Positions 1 to 5,884 of a DNA stretch of 64,000 bases are shown piece after piece; the stretch's first letter is position 1; every line of letters begins with the position of its first letter. Both the position numbers and the translations under genes were made by a program. Origin of the DNA: Rhodanobacteraceae bacterium (lineage in GTDB: Bacteria; Pseudomonadota; Gammaproteobacteria; Xanthomonadales; SZUA-5). A model generated the notes under the pieces. It was not told where the DNA came from and did no database searches. It saw only the letters and a list, made by a program, of their open reading frames with translations. The stretch is from the NCBI GenBank assembly GCA_016713135.1, contig JADJPR010000018.1, positions 1-64,000 on the forward strand. Reading direction: 5' to 3'.

Positions 1-543
1 TGCGCACGGCACGCGACGCCATCGCCGCCACACTCGCGCCTGCCGATGCTGCCGGGCAGGTTCGCCGCGTGGCGCAACGGTTTGCGCTGGTTGCTGCTGC
101 CGGCGAACTGGCGACGGAGTACGGCTCACAGGATGGTCCGAGGGCGAAGCCGCCTGCCGCCGCCGTCTGTTTCTGCGCGCATGGCTCGGCGCACGCGGGA
201 CCACTGGCGCGGCCGAACCCCGCAGCAATGCTGGCGCAGGTTCGCCGCTTCCTGAGGCGCACGGCGAAAGCCGCTTTGCACCGATGGACGAGGCCGACAA
301 CCACGCCACCATCAACCGGGCCGGGTTCCGTCGGAAACATCCGAGGGCACGGAATACCTGATCCTTCGCGAGCTTCCGCGAAATCTGCACGGGCTTCGAC
401 CATAAGGCCGTCGCGAAGGTATTTCGCTGAGGCCGGCGCATTGAAACCCGACAACGACGGCAGCACGACGAAACCGGAACGGCTGCCGGGGTTCGGTCTC
501 ACCCGGTGCTACGTCATCACCGCAGCAATCTGGAGCGCCGGCA
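1..543 (+). pseudogene. DUF927-family primase/helicase-like protein, C-terminal remnant
   Basis: The fragment enters from the left edge. Read in the frame beginning at base 3 it gives a helical stretch containing GQVRRVAQRFALVAAAGELA, which I recognise as typical of the C-terminal part of DUF927 proteins of phages and integrative elements, usually replication-associated ATPases. After about base 125 the similarity continues only by hopping frames: MLAQVRRFL near 230, MDEADNHATINRAGFRRK near 285, then EAGALKPDNDGSTTKPERLP near 430. At least three indels are needed, so no full-length product can be made from this copy. It ends where the next ORF starts, the usual order in such elements. The family call rests on remembered sequence patterns; the broken state is seen directly. 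Confidence 0.6.
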
Positions 544-1023
544 ATGCTTGACCTGCCCCGCATCCTCGCCGCTGTTACGGCTGTTACGGAAGGCCGCGCG
601 CCAGCCGTAACAGTGAAAACCGCACCAGAACAAGCCTGTACGGCTGTTACGGAAGTTACGGCCGGAATCAGCAAGGGCGCGACTGATTCGGCAGAAGCCC
701 CACAACCACCGACCACCGACCACCCGGAAAGGCTCACGCGAGTCTCTAGTTTTCACCGTAACAACCGTAACAACCGTACAGCCAGCAGTGACGCGGGTTC
801 CGCTGTTACGGAAGCCGAAACGGAAACCGTAACAGCCGTAACAACACCCGCCGCGGTTGTGCAATTGGTGACCTGCGAAACCTGCCGGCACTTCCGACCG
901 GACCCGATCAACCCGCCTGCCGGTGTCGGCATCTGCGCCGCTGGTGTCGCGCATCTGAGCATCGGCCGCGCCCTGCATCCGATGGCGCCACGGTATTGCG
1001 CCGGGCATGAGGTGGCGGGATGA
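544..1023 (+). CDS. Small Cys-rich protein of a mobile element, gene loaded with GTTACG motifs
   Basis: An intact 159-codon ORF starting ATG directly at the end of the DUF927 remnant. The first 110 residues are low-complexity, with repeated AVTAVTE and TVTAVT stretches created by DNA motifs TGTTACGG and CCGTAACA. The last 50 residues look like a real domain: CETCRHFRPD, then two further Cys (in GICAAG and RYCAGHE) and a His, suggesting a small zinc-binding fold. Proteins with this C-terminus commonly follow DUF927 genes in proteobacterial elements as far as I recall. Function is unknown. The N-terminal half may be shaped by the DNA motif more than by protein function. Confidence 0.6.
   Translation: MLDLPRILAAVTAVTEGRAPAVTVKTAPEQACTAVTEVTAGISKGATDSAEAPQPPTTDHPERLTRVSSFHRNNRNNRTASSDAGSAVTEAETETVTAVTTPAAVVQLVTCETCRHFRPDPINPPAGVGICAAGVAHLSIGRALHPMAPRYCAGHEVAG
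573..843 (+). repeat. Cluster of nine TGTTACGG/CCGTAACA motifs
   Basis: Exact 8-bp copies begin at 573, 582 and 645 and 804 (TGTTACGG) and at 605, 756, 765, 827 and 836 (CCGTAACA). A near-copy AGTTACGG is at 654 and a further exact copy lies outside the gene at 1209. Three pairs are spaced exactly 9 bp. Seven copies encode Val-Thr in the ORF frame, but the pair at 756/765 is shifted and encodes Arg-Asn, so the constraint looks like DNA rather than protein. Iteron or regulator-binding site is an inference. Confidence 0.7.
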
Positions 1024-1384
1024 CCGGGGGGCGTGGGTCCCACAGGGGCGGCAATGCAGGCGGGTCTATGCCGCGCGTCACAGCGCTTGCGCCAGCCGTC
1101 GCCCGACTTCCTACCGGCCGGACATTGCCCGCGGCTCTGGCGCTGGTGAGGCATTGCGGTTTACCCATCCGCTCCGATGCAACGTCACAAGGACCCCGGC
1201 CGAGGGATTGTTACGGATTGTCCGGGTCCCTGTAGAGGCTCGAAAAAGCACCGCGGGCGCCCTGCCGCGGGGCTCGACAATTTTTCGGCTCCCTAGCGAC
1301 ACAGCAACAGATGCCCGATTTGCGCGTCCTGACGCGCAAAATCGACTGTATCAACTGTAGCGGCACGTTCAATAGGCGGCGACT
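1024..1384. other. No confident gene; extra TGTTACGG copy at 1209
   Basis: A 71-codon ORF from 1020 overlaps the preceding stop by ATGA, but its product is Arg/Gly/Pro-rich and not recognised, and a competing frame from 1007 is equally open. I cannot decide whether either is real. The stretch holds one more TGTTACGG at 1209-1216. Confidence 0.4.
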
Positions 1385-1647
1385 ATGACCGACCACGAAC
1401 TAGACCAGCGAGTGCAAGCCTGGCCGCCCGGCTGGAGCAACGCGGACATTGGCGTTGGCCCCGAGTTCGCGTCCGCGAGGCGACAGCGGCGCATGTGATC
1501 GGCGTGGCCGGCAGAACCTTGCAGCGCTGGCGTGAGGCTGGCATCGGTCCGGCATTCGTCGTGATCTCGCGCAGCGTGACGTATCGCCTGGCTGACTTGC
1601 TCGCGTGGATCGACGAGCGCCGGCATGCAGCGAAGGGTCAGTTGTAG
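1385..1647 (+). pseudogene. AlpA/MerR-type helix-turn-helix protein (frameshifted)
   Basis: ATG at 1385 gives MTDHELDQRVQAW, then the reading must move by one base near 1420 to continue as LAARLEQRGHWRWPRVRVRE and on to TLQRWREAGIGPAFVVISRS, ending at TAG 1645. The TLQRWREAGIGP...YRLADLLAWID pattern is the winged HTH_17/AlpA-type fold used by excisionases and small phage regulators. Corrected length is about 86 residues, normal for the family. A role as excisionase or element regulator is inferred from family and context. As written the gene would stop early (MTDHELDQRVQAWPPGWSNA...), so it is either inactive or carries a sequencing indel. No integrase is visible beside it. Confidence 0.6.
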
Positions 1648-1660
1648 CCGCCCCCACGTA

Positions 1661-2042
1661 ATGCGATTGAAGGATGAGTTTGTGCTCACGCACAAACTGC
1701 CCATCAAGGGAGACGTTACCACCAGTTGTAACGTCGAATTGCCACCAACCCGCACCGACTCAATCGGCCGCGCGAAAACGGCATCCGCCCCACCCGAGGC
1801 GATGTGCGGCATGCGGTGGAGCTGGCGCTGCGGACCTGGCCGGAGAAGTCGCAGCGGTTGATCGCCGAGCAAGTAGGGGTGCGATCAAGGTCACGTGTCG
1901 CGACCAAGACTGAGTTTATGCGTAGTCATCACTGCCCGACGCCCCCGCCACCGTCACCGGCAAAGACGGCAAGGTTTACCCAACATCGAAGCCGCGCGAG
2001 AAGCGCCGGTGGAAACGCAGATGCCCCTCGGCGAAGACTTGA
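1661..2042 (+). pseudogene. Phage-type DNA-binding protein with HTH, broken by frameshifts
   Basis: ATG 1661 opens MRLKDEFVLTHKLPIKGDVT. The frame then shifts so that ENGIRPTRGDVRHAVELALR and PEKSQRLIAEQVGV follow at 1774-1880; the latter resembles a helix-turn-helix. A further shift is needed to reach TGKDGKVYPTSKPREKRRWK at about 1965-2020 and a stop at 2040. The GKDGK-YP ending is familiar to me from ParB-like and replication-associated proteins of phages and plasmids, but I would not go beyond 'DNA-binding protein'. At least two indels separate the pieces. Two perfect palindromes lie within the first 75 bases. Confidence 0.45.
1677..1735. promoter_or_regulatory. Two adjacent perfect palindromes, possible operators
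   Basis: AGTTTGTG (1677-1684) pairs with CACAAACT (1691-1698), and GACGTTAC (1712-1719) pairs with GTAACGTC (1728-1735). Both have 8-bp arms, and the centres are 36 bp apart. The second contains the GTTAC core of the motif cluster at 573-843. They sit just after the HTH gene and at the start of the next frame, as autoregulatory operators often do. The binding role is inferred. Confidence 0.4.
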
Positions 2043-2276
2043 CGAGATCGCCGGCAACCGCCCGTTTCGCGTGATCGTTGTCACCGTCACGACACCAGGC
2101 GACACGCGCCGACGCTGACGGCTCACGGCGCAACGGCAGCGCCGGCAAACTGGCACCCATCGACGACAGAGGGTGCAGGATGGACTACTGGCAAGCATTC
2201 ACGCGAGCCGCCGCGATTTCGGTCGGCGCCGATGTTGCGCGCGCCTCATTGCTCGCACTCGGGCCGCTGACGACCG

Positions 2277-2577
2277 ATGTCACACAACGAACCGATGGCG
2301 GTGCAGGCGCAGCTCGCGAACTGCGCGAAGCTCCCGGCCGCCGCGGTGCTGGCTGGACGCGGGCAACGCTGAACGCCGAGATCGCACGATTGAGCGCCAA
2401 GAGCGCCGGCTCACGATCCGCCGCGAAGGGCTTCGCGAGCACGAGGCGCGCATGCAAGAGGAGCTGGGCCGCCTGACTCGGCAGCGCGAGAGCACCGGCC
2501 GTCTTCTCGAAGAACTGACGCGCGACTTTGAGGCGCTGGCGAACGCCGCAGAAAAGGAGAAAGCAGATGCACGCTGA
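2277..2577 (+). pseudogene. Small coiled-coil element protein (frameshifted)
   Basis: ATG 2277 gives MSHNEPMAVQAQLANCAKLP and AAAVLAGRG; after a one-base shift near 2358 the frame continues as RTIERQERRLTIRREGLREH and RQRESTGRLLEELTRDFEAL to a stop at 2575. The corrected product is about 100 residues, highly charged and probably a long helix or coiled coil. Just upstream, a frame from ATG 2180 (MDYWQAFTRAAAISVGADVA) may be another tiny gene ending near 2270. I recognise neither. The end overlaps the start of the next gene (ATG 2567), so the set reads as one tightly packed operon. Confidence 0.4.
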
Positions 2578-3046
2578 TATCACCAAGGTTCGGGCCGAGA
2601 TCGAGCGCGTTTGCGCTGAACTGCGCACCCTGAAATCCGGATCAATGACCGTCCCGGAGGAAATCGCGCTCCGTCGCGTGGATCAACTGACCGCGCACTA
2701 TGCGGAGCTCGCCGAGCCGTGGCTCCGCGGCCTGATCGGCGAACTGACTAGCACGGGCGGCGACAACCCCGCGGCCCTGCTGGAGTGCGGAAACCACCGT
2801 GCCCTGCAAATGCAACTGGTGGCGCTGCTGCCCGACCTGATCGGCGACGCGCTGAAATCCAAAGTGCGCGCCCACTACTCGGCAACCGGCGAAACCGGCA
2901 CCGATCCGGCAACGCTTCCTGCGCGTATCCGCAAGCTGGAAGCCGACTTGCTGGCGCTCGAAATCAAGGACGTTGCACTCAGCGAAAAGCACGGCGAACC
3001 GCTGCGCGCCGACACCAATGCGCGCGCCTTGCTCGGCGTCGCTTGA
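2567..3046 (+). CDS. Hypothetical element protein, 159 aa, helical
   Basis: This is one of the few unbroken genes in the element. ATG 2567 is preceded by AAGGAG at 2554-2559, and the reading overlaps the end of the previous gene by 11 bases. The product begins MHADITKVRAEIERVCAELR and is rich in Leu, Glu, Arg and Ala throughout, with two predicted long helices (residues 1-45 and about 120-145) around a middle section containing NPAALLECGNHRALQMQLV. No signal peptide, membrane segment or Cys motif is visible. I do not recognise a family; by position it is an element accessory protein. Confidence 0.6.
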   Translation: MHADITKVRAEIERVCAELRTLKSGSMTVPEEIALRRVDQLTAHYAELAEPWLRGLIGELTSTGGDNPAALLECGNHRALQMQLVALLPDLIGDALKSKVRAHYSATGETGTDPATLPARIRKLEADLLALEIKDVALSEKHGEPLRADTNARALLGVA

Positions 3047-3071
3047 TCCACCACAACCGGAGTACGCAAAG

Positions 3072-3249
3072 ATGAAGACGCTGTCGCTGGAAGAGTTCAA
3101 CGCGCCCGTCGGCCAAGACGAAGCCGGCCGCCGCCTCCACCACGAAGCCGGCCAGCAAGGCCACCACGCCGAACCCCTTCACGCGCGAATACGTCGCCTC
3201 GGTCTACGCCGCCCGCAAGGCCAGCACCCCTTCGGCTCCACGCGCCTAG
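3072..3249 (+). pseudogene. Small Lys/Ala/Pro-rich element protein (frameshifted)
   Basis: ATG 3072 starts MKTLSLEEFNA. As written it continues into an Arg/His-rich read-through, but one base further on the sequence gives PSAKTKPAAASTTKPASKAT and then PNPFTREYVASVYAARKAST, ending at TAG 3247. The second reading is far more protein-like, so a one-base indel near 3105 is likely. The corrected product is about 59 residues and not recognised. It follows the previous gene by 25 bases in the same direction. Confidence 0.4.
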
Positions 3250-3286
3250 TGCGCGGCGGGATTAGCCGGAGAGTGCCCGCGGAACG

Positions 3287-3347
3287 CAAAACCCCGGCAG
3301 CCGCGGTCCGTAGCTTCTGAGTAACTCCGGCGCGGATGACGCGGCAA
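3287..3347. repeat. Intergenic repeat, copy 1 (AACCCCGGCAGCCGCGG...TGACGCGGCAA)
   Basis: A 17-base identical core AACCCCGGCAGCCGCGG followed about 35 bases later by TGACGCGGCAA occurs here and again at 3797-3847. Both copies lie just upstream of small genes (ATG 3368 and 3870), so a shared regulatory or promoter function is possible. Confidence 0.5.
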
Positions 3348-3367
3348 ACACCACCAGGAGACAGAAC

Positions 3368-3529
3368 ATGCAGCCCGATTCCTTCAACGTCCGCCACCAG
3401 GCCCAGCGCCGCCCCGAGCCGCCCCGAGCCGCCGGCACCCCAGCCGCGAACCGCCCGCGAGAAGTTCATCGCGTTTGCGACTCGGCGTGCTGCCGAGCTG
3501 GGCATCAAACCGGGCTATGACGCATGAAC
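3368..3529 (+). pseudogene. Small element protein, probable frameshift
   Basis: ATG 3368, with AGGAG about 10 bases upstream (3356-3360), starts MQPDSFNVRHQAQRRPEPP. A tandem duplication, CGCCCCGAGC twice at about 3412-3431, throws the frame; the sensible continuation is TAREKFIAFATRRAAELGIK and PGYDA, with the stop at 3527. The stop overlaps the next ATG (3524) by four bases. The product is about 53 residues and unrecognised. Misreading of the short tandem repeat is a plausible cause of the frameshift. Confidence 0.4.
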
Positions 3530-3718
3530 GCCGCCACCTTTTGCGGACTCACTGATGCCGAGAAGCGCGCACACGTCGCCACGCTGAGCAACCACCAGCG
3601 CCGCAAGCTGATTGACGCGGTGGCCGACTATCACCAGAGCAACGGCAACCCGGACCCGTTCAAGCTGAAAGCGAATGCCGAGTTCCGCGAGTGGGCAGCC
3701 AAGCGCGCGCCGAGGTGA
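3524..3718 (+). CDS. Small hypothetical element protein, 64 aa
   Basis: An intact ORF whose ATG overlaps the previous stop (ATGA-type junction), typical of translational coupling in phage operons. The product starts MNAATFCGLTDAEKRAHVAT and is short, charged and helical with no visible motif. It is followed by a 151-base gap holding the second copy of the AACCCCGGCAGCCGCGG repeat. Function is unknown. Confidence 0.5.
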   Translation: MNAATFCGLTDAEKRAHVATLSNHQRRKLIDAVADYHQSNGNPDPFKLKANAEFREWAAKRAPR

Positions 3719-3796
3719 CAAGGCCTGCCGCGTGTCTCATTGCACGCGAGAGCCGGCCGCCGGCTGCGATGCCGGCCGCCTGGCCGGTGAGTGGCG

Positions 3797-3847
3797 ACAA
3801 ACCCCGGCAGCCGCGGCTCGGCCGTTCGTCGGCGAGTGACGCGGCAA
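3797..3847. repeat. Intergenic repeat, copy 2 (AACCCCGGCAGCCGCGG...TGACGCGGCAA)
   Basis: Second copy of the unit seen at 3287-3347, again ending about 20 bases before a start codon (3870). Identical 17-base core and 3' end, different middle. Confidence 0.5.
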
Positions 3848-3869
3848 CCCTGCAACCGATAGGCGCACC

Positions 3870-4371
3870 GTGGACGAACTGACTTTCAGCATCGCGCAGA
3901 TTGCCCGGAGCATGAGGGCGGCTCGCGAGACAGTCTCACGGAAGCTAGCCGCGGCAGGCGTGGAGCCAGCCGGGCAGCGTGGCGGATATCCGGTGTACGA
4001 CCTGCCCGCCATCGTGGCCGCATTCGCAGCGCACGGCGGCAAGCGCGACCCTAGCCAGATGAGCGCGTTCGAGCTGCGCGCGTTCTACGCCGCCGAACGG
4101 GATCGGCTAAAGCCTGGGCGTCGAGGCCGGCGACCTGCTGGTGCGTGCTGATGTTGCCGCTGTCCTCGGGCGCATCGCCGGGCCGCTGGTGCGCGAGCTG
4201 GAAACGCTGCCGGATCGCCTAGAGCGCGACATGCGCGTCAGTGGTGAGGTTGTGGAGTACGTGCGCGGAGTGATCCGGGCAGCGCGTGATCGGATGGCGG
4301 CAGCGATAGACGAGGTGGGAAGTGAACGACTACACCCAGCGCTTCAACGAAGCATTGGCCGCGATCTGTGA
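3870..4371 (+). pseudogene. DUF1441-like protein, terminase small subunit type (frameshifted)
   Basis: Starts MDELTFSIAQIARSMRAARE, an HTH-containing N-terminus (SIAQIARSM..ARETVSRKLAAAGV) followed by PVYDLPAIVAAF and SAFELRAFYAAERDRLK. At 4112-4114 one extra C shifts the frame; without it the protein runs on as LGVEAGDLLVRADVAAVLGR and ELETLPDRLERDMRVSGEVV to a stop at 4369. This two-part layout (DNA-binding N-terminus, helical C-terminus) is what I know of DUF1441/Nu1-like phage DNA-packaging small subunits. The large subunit is not in the window, so the packaging role is only inferred from family. It overlaps the next start (GTG 4322). Confidence 0.6.
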
Positions 4372-4588
4372 CCGCGCCGACGCCGCGATGCAAGCGGAGC
4401 CGGAGCGATGCCGCGAGATCCGCCAGCAGGCCGAGCGCGACATCGCCGCCCTACCGGAAACCCTCGCGCCCGATCCCGCATGGCCGGCTGACAAGCGGCA
4501 GGCGTTCGAGCTATGGCGCGGCGATCTGATCCAGCAGCAAAGGAGAAAGCAACATGCAGGACAATCCGATCATCAACCCCACGGTTGA
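4322..4588 (+). CDS. Small hypothetical element protein, 88 aa
   Basis: GTG start at 4322, overlapping the end of the DUF1441-like gene. The product (MNDYTQRFNEALAAICDRAD...) is helical and charged, containing RCREIRQQAERDIAALPETL and a Trp-rich middle. No family recognised. The last 35 bases overlap the next small ORF, which has the better ribosome-binding site, so the exact C-terminus may also be affected by an indel. Confidence 0.45.
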   Translation: MNDYTQRFNEALAAICDRADAAMQAEPERCREIRQQAERDIAALPETLAPDPAWPADKRQAFELWRGDLIQQQRRKQHAGQSDHQPHG

Positions 4589-4703
4589 GCAAGCGAGGTT
4601 CCTCGAAATCGCCGACCGGCAGGCCGCGCTTCGCGACTATGAATCGGCCCTGGCGCGCGTCCGTGTGGCAATGAATGTGCATCGCGGTGCCTGTCGGCAA
4701 TGA
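4554..4703 (+). CDS. Tiny hypothetical element protein, 49 aa
   Basis: ATG 4554 is preceded by a good Shine-Dalgarno (AAGGAG, 4540-4545). The product is MQDNPIINPTVEQARFLEIA followed by a helical stretch and ends at TGA 4701. It is the last plus-strand gene of the element's operon and sits 50 bases before a strong hairpin terminator. Function unknown. Confidence 0.45.
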   Translation: MQDNPIINPTVEQARFLEIADRQAALRDYESALARVRVAMNVHRGACRQ

Positions 4704-4754
4704 CTTCACGTTCCCGGCGCGACCGACTGACCGACGCCGACAACGAAGTCCACG

Positions 4755-4779
4755 AGCCCGGCCACGTGCCGGGCTTTTT
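4755..4779 (+). terminator. Rho-independent terminator of the element operon
   Basis: AGCCCGGC (4755-4762) pairs with GCCGGGCT (4768-4775) around a 5-base loop and runs into TTTTT. It lies 50 bases after the last plus-strand gene and just before a convergent minus-strand ORF. Confidence 0.75.
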
Positions 4780-4780
4780 G

Positions 4781-5050
4781 TTACTGCACCTGCCCGCCAT
4801 CTGGCACCAGCGCGCCCGCTATCTCGTCGAAGCGCCAGCGCGCCGCGCGCTGCCTGTCCGCGTCGCCGTCCACGATGGCTAGCGCGTAGTCGGATAGCAG
4901 GCCGCGGAATCGAGCCGCTAGCGGTGTGTCGCCGTCAGGCCGCAAGGACTCGCGCACCCACCGCGCCACCGTCTGCGCCTTCGGATCGTCCGGCAGGCGT
5001 GCGCACTCGTCGAGGATGCGAAGGGCTTCGCGTAGTCGGTCGGGCTGCAT
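4781..5050 (-). CDS. Small hypothetical protein, 89 aa
   Basis: Minus-strand ORF read from ATG 5050: MQPDRLREALRILDECARLP, later ARWVRESLRPDGDTPLAARF and ALAIVDGDADRQRAARWRFD. It is acidic/basic balanced and helical, with no signal peptide or known motif. It converges on the operon terminator at 4755-4779. I do not recognise it; by its position it belongs to the element or its boundary. Confidence 0.45.
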   Translation of the reverse strand: MQPDRLREALRILDECARLPDDPKAQTVARWVRESLRPDGDTPLAARFRGLLSDYALAIVDGDADRQRAARWRFDEIAGALVPDGGQVQ

Positions 5051-5157
5051 GCCTGGACTATCGCACCGTCTGCGGCTCGCTGGGGACTTGGCACGATGCA
5101 GGCCGGGAGGCATCGGTGGGATACTCGGACTCGCTGAGGCACTCACAGAGGGCAAGC

Positions 5158-5677
5158 ATGCGAACCGTGATCGCAATCGCGCTGACACTGGCCGCTAACG
5201 CCGTGTTCGCCTCGCAGGTCTACAAGTGCAAGGACGTCAATGGGACCGTTGTGTTCAGCCAGCGGCCCTGCGCGGATGATCCGGCGCAAGTGGAAACCGT
5301 TGATACGTCGCGTTCGCTCAAGACCGGAACGGGTGGATCGGTCGAGGAACAGAGCGAATTCGCCGCTATGAACGAGATCCGCCGCAAGTGTGCGGCCAGA
5401 CTGGACGGCATATCCGGCCGATACGCTGCGCAGCGAGCCAGCATCGCGAGACAGATCGCGGCACTGGAGGCCAGCATCGAGCGGACCAACAACAACTTGG
5501 CCGGCGCAACGGCGGAATCCGGCTTGCGTCAGCAGATTGGAAGCCTGTCGGTCGAACGTGGCTCACTCGCTGCCGCTGAGGCAAGCGAGATGCAGTCAGC
5601 ACGTCAGCAGTGCCGCGACGAGAGAGAAGGCAGAGGAAGAGCGCCAAGCGGAGGCGCAGAGGGAGCGCACGAAGTAG
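5158..5677 (+). CDS. DUF4124 domain-containing periplasmic protein, frameshift near the 3' end
   Basis: ATG 5158 gives a signal peptide (MRTVIAIALTLAANAVFA, cleavage after FAS) and then QVYKCKDVNGTVVFSQRPCA, the hallmark of DUF4124: a short beta-rich domain with two Cys and a 'YKC.D.NG...S..PC' pattern, common in Xanthomonadales and pseudomonads. The rest is a helical, Gln/Arg-rich tail with coiled-coil character. Near 5625, in a GAGAGAGAAGG stretch, the frame changes; the alternative frame ends naturally with EKAEEERQAEAQRERTK at 5677, whereas the written frame runs on to 5745. Function of DUF4124 is not established. It lies between the element and the tRNA. Confidence 0.65.
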
Positions 5678-5761
5678 CGCTTGTTACGCAGTCGTTACGC
5701 ACCGGCAAAATTGTCGCCTTTTCGGACGTCCAAAAACAGCGATAACCTATTGATTTATAAA

Positions 5762-5837
5762 TGGTGCCGGCGGAGGGAATCGAACCCCCGACCTACTGAT
5801 TACAAATCAGTTGCTCTACCAATTGAGCTACGCCGGC
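5762..5837 (-). tRNA. tRNA-Thr(UGU)
   Basis: The reverse strand folds into a 76-base cloverleaf: GCCGGCG acceptor arm at 5831-5837 pairing with CGCCGGC, D-arm GCTCAATTGGTAGAGC, anticodon stem-loop CTGATTTGTAATCAG with anticodon TGT, T-arm with GGTTCGATTCC, and an encoded CCA (TGG at 5762-5764). The element remnant lies on its 3' side, as expected for tRNA-directed integration, but no duplicated 3' end was found in the window. Confidence 0.97.
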
Positions 5838-5884
5838 GCGGGTTGGCGATTGTAAGCGCTGGGCGGTGTGTGCGCGAGGGTGGA

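Noticed and set aside
5762..5837. Attachment-site duplication of tRNA-Thr
   Set aside because: No second copy of the tRNA 3' half was found by reading the window; a boundary outside it cannot be excluded.
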